A DNA stretch of 21,763 nt from a virus. Positions 12,884-20,797 of this stretch are shown here, one piece after another (positions within the stretch are counted from its first letter, which is position 1; the number at the start of each line of letters is the position of its first letter). Where the stretch lies: positions 1,077 to 22,839 of the IMG/VR virus record IMGVR_UViG_3300030102_000736; one strand, given 5' to 3'. Both the position numbers and the translations under genes were made by a program. The notes under the pieces were generated by a model that had not been told where the DNA came from, ran no database searches, and saw nothing but the letters and a program-made list of their open reading frames with translations.

Positions 12884-13252
12884 TTAACTAGGTTCTGTAG
12901 GAAAAGTAACAGATGTCATATCTAAATTACCATCTGAATCAAGTTTAGGCGATGCACTAGCTGGTAAATCTCTGAGTGCTTGTCTATAAGTTTTCCAATC
13001 TGCATCATTTGATAAAGTCAAATCTCTTGATTGTGTCCAATCACAAGCAGATATTCTTCTATTTCTTTCTCTTCTAAGTAATCTCATTGGTTCTGCATTA
13101 GTCAACCTTGTAATTTCTGCATTTACTTCGGATTCAGTAGGTTTTGTTTGACTTTCATCTTTCCACTCAAGTCCAGAGTATTCCATTCCTCTTAAAACCC
13201 AACTTGCATTTGGTTTTAAAGACTTGATGGCATCAGTTATTTCTATAATCAT
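12884..13252 (-). CDS. Tail-fibre assembly chaperone-like protein, copy 2
   Basis: The 122-residue product is closely related to the protein at 13893-14252: both share SLKPN, YSGLEW, AEPMRLLR.ERN, ACDW, WKTYRQ.LRDLPA and VTFPTEPS. The segment RLLRRERNRRISACDWTQ followed by YRQALRDLP is the signature of the phage tail assembly chaperone family (Phage_tail_APC type). Such proteins fold or attach the adhesin encoded next to them. The start overlaps the stop of the preceding fibre gene by four bases (ATGA). It is part of the second fibre-chaperone module. Confidence 0.75.
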   Translation of the reverse strand: MIIEITDAIKSLKPNASWVLRGMEYSGLEWKDESQTKPTESEVNAEITRLTNAEPMRLLRRERNRRISACDWTQSRDLTLSNDADWKTYRQALRDLPASASPKLDSDGNLDMTSVTFPTEPS

Positions 13253-13890
13253 GCACCTATCTCCACAAGAATTATTGTTGAAAATTTAGCACCATTATTT
13301 ATTCTTAAATCATCATTACCACCAGTATTTTCAACTCTGCCTTGCACTTTATAAGTTATTGTAGTTCCAGCAGCTATAGAGCTTAAACCTGAATCGTGGA
13401 AGTTGAGAGGATATTGACCATATATTCTGTTATGAGCCGAACTATCTCCATCATATTGACCTACGTTTTTATCGCTAGTGCTTTCCATAAAAGCAGAGTC
13501 AGAACCGCTTATAGTTCTAACTAATCTAATTCTAGCACCAGAAAAATGACTATCTCTAGCAGTATCATAGGCCATACTTCCTAGCACTAATATTGTTGAG
13601 TTGGCAGCACTTGTTGTAATTGAATCAGTTACACCTGTATCTGTAAAAGAGTTTGAAGTAATAGTTGTTGCACTTGAAGTTAAAGCATTTACGACTTGAA
13701 GAACTTTACCTCCCCCTGCTGCTGCAAATGATAATGTTCCTGAACCATTTGTTTTTAAAAAGGTATCAGCACTCCCATCTTCTACAGGTAGTTGTAATTC
13801 AACAGCAGCGTTACTTGTAGTCGTTGAGGGTGCTTTTAGGCTTACTGATCCACCACCTGATGCTGCGTTTAATTTAATCTTTGCTGTCAT
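13249..13890 (-). CDS. Tail-fibre-like protein, module 2
   Basis: The 213-residue product starts MTAKIKLNAASGGGSVSLKA, with a glycine-rich collagen-like turn region, and then a beta-rich globular part that contains LQVVN, SFTDTGVTDSI, TITYKVQGR and a C-terminal IILVEIGA. The layout is the same as in the protein at 14252-14803 (LQVVQ, SYVDTGLTATI, TTYKIQT, MILIEVGA), which shows that both derive from one ancestor. It starts two bases after the first chaperone gene. The role is probably host-surface binding at the tip of a fibre. Confidence 0.75.
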   Translation of the reverse strand: MTAKIKLNAASGGGSVSLKAPSTTTSNAAVELQLPVEDGSADTFLKTNGSGTLSFAAAGGGKVLQVVNALTSSATTITSNSFTDTGVTDSITTSAANSTILVLGSMAYDTARDSHFSGARIRLVRTISGSDSAFMESTSDKNVGQYDGDSSAHNRIYGQYPLNFHDSGLSSIAAGTTITYKVQGRVENTGGNDDLRINNGAKFSTIILVEIGA

Positions 13891-13892
13891 TG

Positions 13893-14252
13893 TTAACTAG
13901 GTTCGGTAGGAAAGGTAACAGAACTCATATCCAAATTACCATTTGCGTCTAACTTTGGCGATGCAGTTGCAGGCAAATCACGCAAACTTTGACGATATGT
14001 TTTCCATGCTGTTGATAAAGTCAAATCAGAACTTGCTCGCCAATCGCAAGCTGTTAATCTACTATTTCTTTCTACTCTTAAAAGCCTCATAGGTTCTGCA
14101 TCTGTAAGTCTTTTCAACTCTGCATCTATTTCAGATTCAGTTGGAGGTGTATCACTTTCAAGCCATTCCAAACCAGAATAGTCTGTACCCCTCCAAACGT
14201 ATTGCTTGTTAGGTTTTAAACTTTTTAAAGCATAATATTTGTCGTAAATCAT
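13893..14252 (-). CDS. Tail-fibre assembly chaperone-like protein, copy 1
   Basis: The 119-residue product carries the chaperone signature RLLRVERNSRLTACDWRA and YRQSLRDLPATASPKL and ends in FPTEPS like the second copy. The two are roughly 60-65 percent identical by eye, and their DNA is also similar at the 3' ends, so the duplication is not ancient or has been kept by selection. It starts on the last base of the preceding fibre stop (TAATG). It presumably assists the fibre protein encoded just before it. Confidence 0.75.
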   Translation of the reverse strand: MIYDKYYALKSLKPNKQYVWRGTDYSGLEWLESDTPPTESEIDAELKRLTDAEPMRLLRVERNSRLTACDWRASSDLTLSTAWKTYRQSLRDLPATASPKLDANGNLDMSSVTFPTEPS

Positions 14253-14803
14253 TATGCACCAACCTCTATTAATATCATTTCTGCTGTCTGACTATTACTG
14301 CATATATTAAGACCTGAGTTTATATCATTTTCTTTTGTTTGAATCTTATATGTAGTTGAAGATGTTGTATTAGGACTATCTAAAAAAGAAAAACTATGAG
14401 GTCGGGCAAATACTGTATAATTAACATTAGCGACATTAATAGCTTGATAATATTGCAGCGCACTTCCAGCCTTAATTTCTGTACTACCTCTAACTATATT
14501 AAAACCCCAGCCATAAACATTGTAAGGTGAAGCAAACATACTTGTATTTACTGGAATCCAACCAACAATTAAAACTTTACTTGAAGTTGCGGCTGGTGTA
14601 ATTGTTGCAGTTAAACCAGTATCTACATAACTTGTACTATTAAAATTTGTTTGTGTTGAAAATGAATTTTGAACAACTTGCAATGCTTTACCACCAACAC
14701 CAGTTGCTAGATCATCAGCAGTAATAGAACCATTTACAATATTTGCTGAATTTATCTGCAATCCAGTTATGGTATCGTTTGAGCCGTCAAGAACTAAAGC
14801 CAT
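14252..14803 (-). CDS. Tail-fibre-like protein, module 1
   Basis: The 183-residue product starts MALVLDGSNDTITGLQINSA, has a short beta-helical connector (NIVNGSITADDLATG), then a globular domain with LQVVQ, SYVDTGLTATI, ATSSKVLIVGW, FLDSPNTTSSTTYKIQT and MILIEVGA. This is the common architecture of small receptor-binding proteins attached to T7-type fibres of marine phages. The start shares one base with the stop of the T7-type fibre gene and the stop shares one base with the chaperone gene start. Confidence 0.75.
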   Translation of the reverse strand: MALVLDGSNDTITGLQINSANIVNGSITADDLATGVGGKALQVVQNSFSTQTNFNSTSYVDTGLTATITPAATSSKVLIVGWIPVNTSMFASPYNVYGWGFNIVRGSTEIKAGSALQYYQAINVANVNYTVFARPHSFSFLDSPNTTSSTTYKIQTKENDINSGLNICSNSQTAEMILIEVGA

Positions 14804-16530
14804 TATGGAATCGTTACAACTGAAGGACTATTTATTGTTAGTGTAGCACCAGACGCAATAGTTAATGGCCCTGCAACTAAAGCGTTATGATTTGATGAAA
14901 TTGTGTAACTTGTATTCATTTCATTTTCAGATTCAAAGAAAATTTGCTCACCGCCTCCACCAGTTCCACCACCGATACCAGTAAGGTTAGATCCATCTAT
15001 TGCAGGTAATGTACCAGTTATGTTTGCAGCAGGGATATTAGTTAAATTAGCTGCACTTATCGCAGGTAAAGTACCTGTAATATTAGCAGCAGGTATTGCT
15101 GTTAAGTTAGCTGCTGAAGCTGCTGGTAACGTAGCAGGGAATCTAGCATCTGGTACAGTTCCAGAAGTTAAATTAGATGCACTTAAAGCTGTTAAATCTA
15201 TTGCAGACCAGGATGTATTTCCGTTTGCATCAGTAGTTAAGAACTGACCATTCTGTATATTTTGAGGAAATGTAAAAGTATAACTTGCACTAGCACTATG
15301 AGGAGGTGATTTAAGTTTTATACCATGACTATTTTGTGAACAGTTAAGTTGTAATGTTCCATCAGCACTACTACCATCACCTTTGATCTCAACAACACCA
15401 GTGCCGTTTGGATTTAATTTTATATTGCCATTAGTTGTGCTTGTATTAATCTCATTTGCTTGAACATCTAAGTTACCACCTAATTGTGGGGTAGTATCTT
15501 CTACCACGTTACCGATAGCACCACCACCGCCACCACCTGCATTAGCAGCCCATTTAATACCTGTAGCTTCTGAACTGTCAGCAGTTAATATATATCCATT
15601 CTGTCCAACAGGAAGGGCTGTAGGATCACCAGAACCATCACCTACAAGTATTTCACCTTTAGTATCAAGATCGCTGTTCATAACAGCACCAGCAGCATCT
15701 ACATTAGTGGCATCTGTTACATCAGCATTTGCTTCTATTGCATTTAATTTACTATGATCTGCATCTGTAAATACGTTACTGTCAGAAGCCGATTCGACTA
15801 ATGCTCTTATCTCACTAGCAGTTTGATCTGTTGTAGCACCTGCTTCGATAGCGTTCAGTTTGCTGTGGTCTGCATCAGTAAATACATTAGAATCCGAAGC
15901 TGACTCTACAAGCGTTCTTATCTCAGCAGCAGTTTGGTCAGCAGTTGCACTTGCTTCAATTCCATTCAGTTTACTATGATCAGCATCAGTGAATACGTTG
16001 CTATCACTAGCACTTTCAACAAGTGTTCTTATTTCTGCTGCGGTCTGATCTGCTGTAGCAGCAGTTTCTATACCATTAAGCTTTGTATGATCTGCGTCAG
16101 TAAAAACATTGCTATCTGTTGCACTCTCTACTAATGTTCTGATCTCTGCTGCTGTCTGATCTGCTGTAGCTCCTTCTTCAATGCCACCTAACTTATCTGT
16201 AATCTCTTGTTGAGCAAATAAGACTTGATCTGCGTTGGTATCTAAATCTGTTTCTGTTAAAACACTACCGTCTTGAAAATCTACCTTCTTTGCACTTATA
16301 TCTGTATCTCTTTGAAACTTAATAGCAACACCATTACCAGGTTCATTACCACTGGTAAAGGTAATCTGGGTTGCACTGGTAAATGTGTAGTGAGTTGTTA
16401 TGGTTTTTAGTACACCACCTACAGTTACATCTACTTCTGCTTCTGAAAGATAGGAAAAAGAAATACTAAACGGACCAGCAGTGCCATTGCCTGTGTGGTT
16501 TGTAAAAGATGCTGCGGTGTTAGTTGCCAT
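14803..16530 (-). CDS. Tail fibre with T7 gp17-type N-terminal domain
   Basis: The 575-residue product attaches the fibres to the tail. Residues 1 to about 115 form the T7 tail-fibre N-terminal domain (SFTNHTGNGTAGPFSISFSY at 8-27, TETDLDTNADQVLFAQQE at 92-109). Four 37-residue tandem repeats follow (117-264), each with the pattern ADQTAAEIRTLVES and NVFTDADHSKLN. A connector and a glycine-rich stretch then lead to a beta region and a run of 20-residue NLT.IPAANITGTLPAI repeats near residues 465-520. The end is a short beta segment ending VVTIP. T7 gp17 has 553 residues. The receptor-binding tips are probably supplied by the next genes. Confidence 0.9.
   Translation of the reverse strand: MATNTAASFTNHTGNGTAGPFSISFSYLSEAEVDVTVGGVLKTITTHYTFTSATQITFTSGNEPGNGVAIKFQRDTDISAKKVDFQDGSVLTETDLDTNADQVLFAQQEITDKLGGIEEGATADQTAAEIRTLVESATDSNVFTDADHTKLNGIETAATADQTAAEIRTLVESASDSNVFTDADHSKLNGIEASATADQTAAEIRTLVESASDSNVFTDADHSKLNAIEAGATTDQTASEIRALVESASDSNVFTDADHSKLNAIEANADVTDATNVDAAGAVMNSDLDTKGEILVGDGSGDPTALPVGQNGYILTADSSEATGIKWAANAGGGGGGAIGNVVEDTTPQLGGNLDVQANEINTSTTNGNIKLNPNGTGVVEIKGDGSSADGTLQLNCSQNSHGIKLKSPPHSASASYTFTFPQNIQNGQFLTTDANGNTSWSAIDLTALSASNLTSGTVPDARFPATLPAASAANLTAIPAANITGTLPAISAANLTNIPAANITGTLPAIDGSNLTGIGGGTGGGGEQIFFESENEMNTSYTISSNHNALVAGPLTIASGATLTINSPSVVTIP
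14974..15132 (-). repeat. 60-base repeats coding for the distal fibre shaft
   Basis: Units of 60 bases (15001-15060, 15061-15120 and flanking partial units) code for the 20-residue pattern NLT.IPAANITGTLPAI. Such a pattern fits a trimeric beta-helical fibre shaft. Confidence 0.7.
15739..16182 (-). repeat. Four 111-base tandem repeats in the tail fibre gene
   Basis: Four in-frame copies code for 37 residues each (residues 117-153, 154-190, 191-227, 228-264) and are highly similar in protein, less so in DNA because synonymous positions differ. The third-position divergence suggests old repeats under selection, with copy number able to change by recombination. Confidence 0.85.
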
Positions 16531-16532
16531 GA

Positions 16533-19500
16533 TTAATTAAGTTGGTTAAACCCCTCAAGGATGTCATTGTTAGCTTCTTGCCTTATGGCAGATTGCAACT
16601 GTTTATATTCTAATTCACGTTCTGGATTTTTACTTAACCAAACTTTTTTACCAGCCTTTTTGTATTTATTTACAATATCTCTTAATATATCTTCGGCTAA
16701 ATCTCTATTAGCTTCCTGTGCTTTAACTTCTATATCCATATTATTCTGTTCTATTAATTCACCTCTTACACTTTTCATTAATGCTTGAAAATCTTTTTGT
16801 TGAATCCTGTTATGCAAAGCTCTTACCATAGTTATACCATTAATTTTTACAAAAGCAGTTTCTTCAATTAAATCAAGATGTTCGTCATAAGTTAGTTCTA
16901 TCCCACTTCCTATAGCTTGACCACTAGGAAGTCTTCCAATATTTAATTCATCTGATGGTTGTGTAATTCTTGCACCAATATCATCAAGAGTTGTTAGAAC
17001 ATTGTTGTTGATGCTATCTGTTTCTTTTATAGGATTAAGAATATTCATAGTATCAGGACCAAAACCAACAGGATATTCAATAACAGAACCAGTTATAAAG
17101 TTTCTCATTGGTCTTAGACCACCAGTATAACCAGGTATTGTTGCAGCCAATTCATTGTGAAATTTTCTAAGTACTACAAATCCATCATCACCTGCTCTTA
17201 CTTTTTTATCTAGGATTCTTCGATCACCTGGTAATAGACCATATGAAGTTGTAAGACCACTTCTTTTTACTGATCTTCCAAAGGAACTGAAAGGGTTAAT
17301 AGTTGCTGCTGCTCTTCTGGCAAGCCAACTTTCTAATTTATAAGGCTTACCTAATAAATCAGCTAATTCAGTAATACCTTGTAGATAAGTTTTGTTTGTA
17401 ATATTACGACCTAATGCAACAGAAGCAGCAACACCAAAATCATCACGATCCTGTTTGCTAAGACTACCTGTAATAGCTGCTGCATCGGCAGCCATCATAA
17501 GAAAAGAAGACCAAGGATCTAATCTTTTAAAACTTACATATTTATATCTAGGCTTTCCATCTTTACCCATGCGTACATTACCATTCTCATCTCTTAAAAG
17601 AAATCTAAAACTGTAAGGTTGCCAACCTGTAGCTCGTTTCTGATTAAGCATATTGAAGTCAGAAGGACCACCACCTGTTATTGCTAACTCAGACATAGGA
17701 TCATTAATTGAATAGGCTGTAAGACCTGCAATAGCCCAAATAGAACCACCAAGTATCATTTCACCTTTTGCTTTTGCTACTACAGATGGATCAGTGCTTT
17801 TTAACGCTTGTCTGTATTCCTGTAACAACATATTTACACCAGGAGTTCTTCTTACCTGTGTTTTAAATATATTTATTGGTGTTCTTACAAATGGAAAAAC
17901 TATTCGACCTGCTGGATGTCTTGCCACTCCTTGTATTGCACCACCTAAACTACCTTCTGGTAAATCAGCAGTAAATGTAGTCTCAGCAGCATATTGCTGT
18001 GCTTTTTCGTATAGATCTAAAACAGACTTATCTTTAACATTTGCCATGCTGTTTTTATTAACAATTTCAATAGTGCCATCAAACTGTCTTTGTATATGAT
18101 CTTGTAAATCAGCACCTTGCAAACCTTTTCTCATACCATCTTCCCAAGCACTAGCTTTTACATAAGCTCTAAAGTTTACTTGTTTAAAAAATTCATCTTC
18201 TGCAAGTAAAAAACGACTAGGTAAACGAATAATTGTACCAAAAGTATTAACTATATTTGCTAAATTTCCATCACCTTCCATTCTTACTTGAAAGCGATCA
18301 GCATCTTGAATCATCGCACCAGGGTTAACAATATTATCTTCAATCTGAAAAGATAGTTTTGCACCTTTTAAAGAATCAGTAATAGATGACATTAGATAAT
18401 AAAGTTCCTTACCACCTCTGATAGCACCTGTCATATCACCTTGAGCAAAAGAACCAAGTGTTTGTTCTAACGGTCTAGCTAAAGTATTTAAACCAGTAGA
18501 AAGAATGTTGACAGCGTGTGTTTCTGGTCCTGATAATATTGAGTTTATAAATATTTCGTTTTGAACTTTTAGTCCTCTCATTAGTTTGCTTTCATTAGCC
18601 ATCTTCTGCAAGGCTTGAGGATTACCTTGTGCAGCTTGTAGTTTTTTTGTAATTATTCTTAGTTTTTTCCAAGATGCCTTATCACCTTTTTCAGCAGCAT
18701 CTAATATTTCTTGCATTGAAAATTCAGCTAATGGATCTGTAGGTTCTTTAACTGTTCCTCTAATATCAGTAGCTTGATCTATTGCTTTTTCAGTTGGTGT
18801 TCGACCTGTTAGATCTTCTACAGAAGCAGCAACTTTGCCTACTCCACCACCTGCTCTGTTTGCAGCTAATGTCTGTGCAGGTACTGTTTTGAGTGGTTTG
18901 TTAAGAGTAATAAGACCATCTAGTACTTTTGCTTCTCTAATAAATTGTTTTTTTAATTCTTCAGAAAATCCACTTTTGTTACCTGTGGCTAAAGTTTCAT
19001 CAATAGTTTTTGCTAATGAAGCTAGGTTGATAGCATTTTTATTCATCAACTGATTCATTGCAATTAATGTTGCAGGTAAGTCTTCTTCTCCCCCTCTGCC
19101 ATATCTAGCGTTAAATAATCTTGCAGATTCAATAACTTCTGCTGGTAATAGATCGTTTGCATTTTTGACCATATCAGCAAAAGTTCTTTTGTAAGGCCAA
19201 GCATTATTAGCGTCTAATTTTTTTAATTCATCTGCTCTTTTTAAAATAAGTTCTTGCACATCAGGATCTCCACCGCCTGTAAATTTAGGATTAAATGTAG
19301 TTTGTACTTTTGGATCTGCTAAAGCGTCAAGATCTACTTTATTAATATCTAAGGAATTAGCTGGATCAAAATATATTCTTACTTGATGTAGTCTTTTACC
19401 TTTACCTGCTTTCTTTCCTCCTTGATGTGTTAAACCACCAAAACCTTCTCTTTGTAATTCTTCAGTAAAAGAAGAAAATAAGTCTGCTGTAGTATTAGCA

Positions 19501-20795
19501 CTAAGATCATTAGCATTAGAAATTAATTTTATTTCATCATAAATTTGAGCGATACTAGCATTTGAACCAACATTATCTAAAGCTCTATCAATAATATCAA
19601 CTTCGTCATAAGCATCAACATCAAAAATGTTACGGAGTTGATCTATTCTTTCTGGTGTCGCAGGTGCGTCTAAATCAAAAAACTTTACAGGTTGTTTTTC
19701 AGTGACTTTATAAACAATACCAGTAGGTTTTTTACCTTTTACTCTGTTTTTCTTTTGGTATTTAGCAGCAGTTACTAAATCTTCTGTTACATAAAAACCA
19801 TCTCCATATAAATTTTCTACAGCTTTACCAAATTCACCACCTTCCACAAGGTTTATTTCACTAGCAGCACCATGATAAAACTCGTTTTGTCCTCTTGTAT
19901 CAGGTAAATCAAACTTTACTGGTGTTGTATTTTTAGGTGTTACCTTAGTAGGTTGTTTATCAATACTAAGATCAATTATTTCATCACCAAGATTATCAAC
20001 AACATTATCTGTCATTAATATTTCATCTCTTCTTGATAATCTGTTAATGACTCTTTCATATAACTCAGGTGTTTTTTTGATTGCTTTTAGACCAAGACCT
20101 AAAGCAGTAAGAGCTTCACCTGCTAATAATCCACCTGTTGCCTGTCTGAAACGTGCTTCAGCTACACCTATTTCTTCTGGTGTTTTTGCTTTTAAAAGAT
20201 CACTTATTGGAGTTGCAAGTCTTGGGTGCTTGTCAATCATATTGAACAAGTTTTCTTCATAAGGATCTTGAACAACAGCATCAGTAATAAAACCTGCAAC
20301 AGCATTTCTAGTCCAAGCATTACCCATTCCTACAAGTTTTGTACCTTTTAAGGTTTTACTAAGAACACCAGCAGGTAGTAAAAACTGTGTTATAGCCTGT
20401 GGTACTGTATAAGCCCAATCTTCTTTATCGCCTTTCACCTCAAGACCTAATGCCTGTAGATCTATCAGTTCATTATTATCGTATGGATTGCCAACAGTGA
20501 AATCATAAATATCATCTACAAATTCAACAGTTTCATTAACAGCTTTTAATGGGCCAGTTAAAGTACCCCTAATAACTTTGGAAGTAGTAGTTTTTTTTAA
20601 TTTTTCATCTATTTTTTTTCTTTTTGCTATACCTTTATCTCGTATTTCTTGTCTGTTTTGTTTAATTTCTTCTAAAGACCTTTTATCACCTAGAAATGTA
20701 TTATCAAAAAAATCTACAGTTCTAGCTTGTGTATCTTGTATGGTTTGATCAAGATTTTGTAAAAGATTTTTTTTATTTGAAGGTGTTTCAGTCAT
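16533..20795 (-). CDS. Large internal virion protein (gp16 position) with an ADP-ribosyltransferase-like domain
   Basis: The 1420-residue protein lies just before the tail fibre gene, as T7 gp16 (1318) does. Gp16 proteins are ejected with the DNA and help it cross the envelope. Residues 1-300 are helical, with hydrophobic patches around 133-240. Residues about 303-485 look like an ADP-ribosyltransferase fold: EFYHGAAS (Tyr307, His308, Gly309), YGDGFYVTEDLVTAAKYQ (Gly331 to Gln347), GIVYKVTEKQPVKFFDLD, and GFGGLTHQGG with LHQVRIYFDP at the end (Gln471). The remaining 900 residues are mostly helical with a hydrophobic segment near 1010-1030. T7 gp16 has its transglycosylase at the N-terminus; none is visible here. 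The start lies two bases after the stop of the lysozyme-like protein. Confidence 0.85.
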   Translation of the reverse strand: MTETPSNKKNLLQNLDQTIQDTQARTVDFFDNTFLGDKRSLEEIKQNRQEIRDKGIAKRKKIDEKLKKTTTSKVIRGTLTGPLKAVNETVEFVDDIYDFTVGNPYDNNELIDLQALGLEVKGDKEDWAYTVPQAITQFLLPAGVLSKTLKGTKLVGMGNAWTRNAVAGFITDAVVQDPYEENLFNMIDKHPRLATPISDLLKAKTPEEIGVAEARFRQATGGLLAGEALTALGLGLKAIKKTPELYERVINRLSRRDEILMTDNVVDNLGDEIIDLSIDKQPTKVTPKNTTPVKFDLPDTRGQNEFYHGAASEINLVEGGEFGKAVENLYGDGFYVTEDLVTAAKYQKKNRVKGKKPTGIVYKVTEKQPVKFFDLDAPATPERIDQLRNIFDVDAYDEVDIIDRALDNVGSNASIAQIYDEIKLISNANDLSANTTADLFSSFTEELQREGFGGLTHQGGKKAGKGKRLHQVRIYFDPANSLDINKVDLDALADPKVQTTFNPKFTGGGDPDVQELILKRADELKKLDANNAWPYKRTFADMVKNANDLLPAEVIESARLFNARYGRGGEEDLPATLIAMNQLMNKNAINLASLAKTIDETLATGNKSGFSEELKKQFIREAKVLDGLITLNKPLKTVPAQTLAANRAGGGVGKVAASVEDLTGRTPTEKAIDQATDIRGTVKEPTDPLAEFSMQEILDAAEKGDKASWKKLRIITKKLQAAQGNPQALQKMANESKLMRGLKVQNEIFINSILSGPETHAVNILSTGLNTLARPLEQTLGSFAQGDMTGAIRGGKELYYLMSSITDSLKGAKLSFQIEDNIVNPGAMIQDADRFQVRMEGDGNLANIVNTFGTIIRLPSRFLLAEDEFFKQVNFRAYVKASAWEDGMRKGLQGADLQDHIQRQFDGTIEIVNKNSMANVKDKSVLDLYEKAQQYAAETTFTADLPEGSLGGAIQGVARHPAGRIVFPFVRTPINIFKTQVRRTPGVNMLLQEYRQALKSTDPSVVAKAKGEMILGGSIWAIAGLTAYSINDPMSELAITGGGPSDFNMLNQKRATGWQPYSFRFLLRDENGNVRMGKDGKPRYKYVSFKRLDPWSSFLMMAADAAAITGSLSKQDRDDFGVAASVALGRNITNKTYLQGITELADLLGKPYKLESWLARRAAATINPFSSFGRSVKRSGLTTSYGLLPGDRRILDKKVRAGDDGFVVLRKFHNELAATIPGYTGGLRPMRNFITGSVIEYPVGFGPDTMNILNPIKETDSINNNVLTTLDDIGARITQPSDELNIGRLPSGQAIGSGIELTYDEHLDLIEETAFVKINGITMVRALHNRIQQKDFQALMKSVRGELIEQNNMDIEVKAQEANRDLAEDILRDIVNKYKKAGKKVWLSKNPERELEYKQLQSAIRQEANNDILEGFNQLN

Positions 20796-20797
20796 TG

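Noticed and set aside
15739-16182. Regularly spaced repeats that resemble a CRISPR array at first sight
   Set aside because: The repeats are in frame in the tail fibre, of 111 bases with no unique spacers, and code for conserved 37-residue units.
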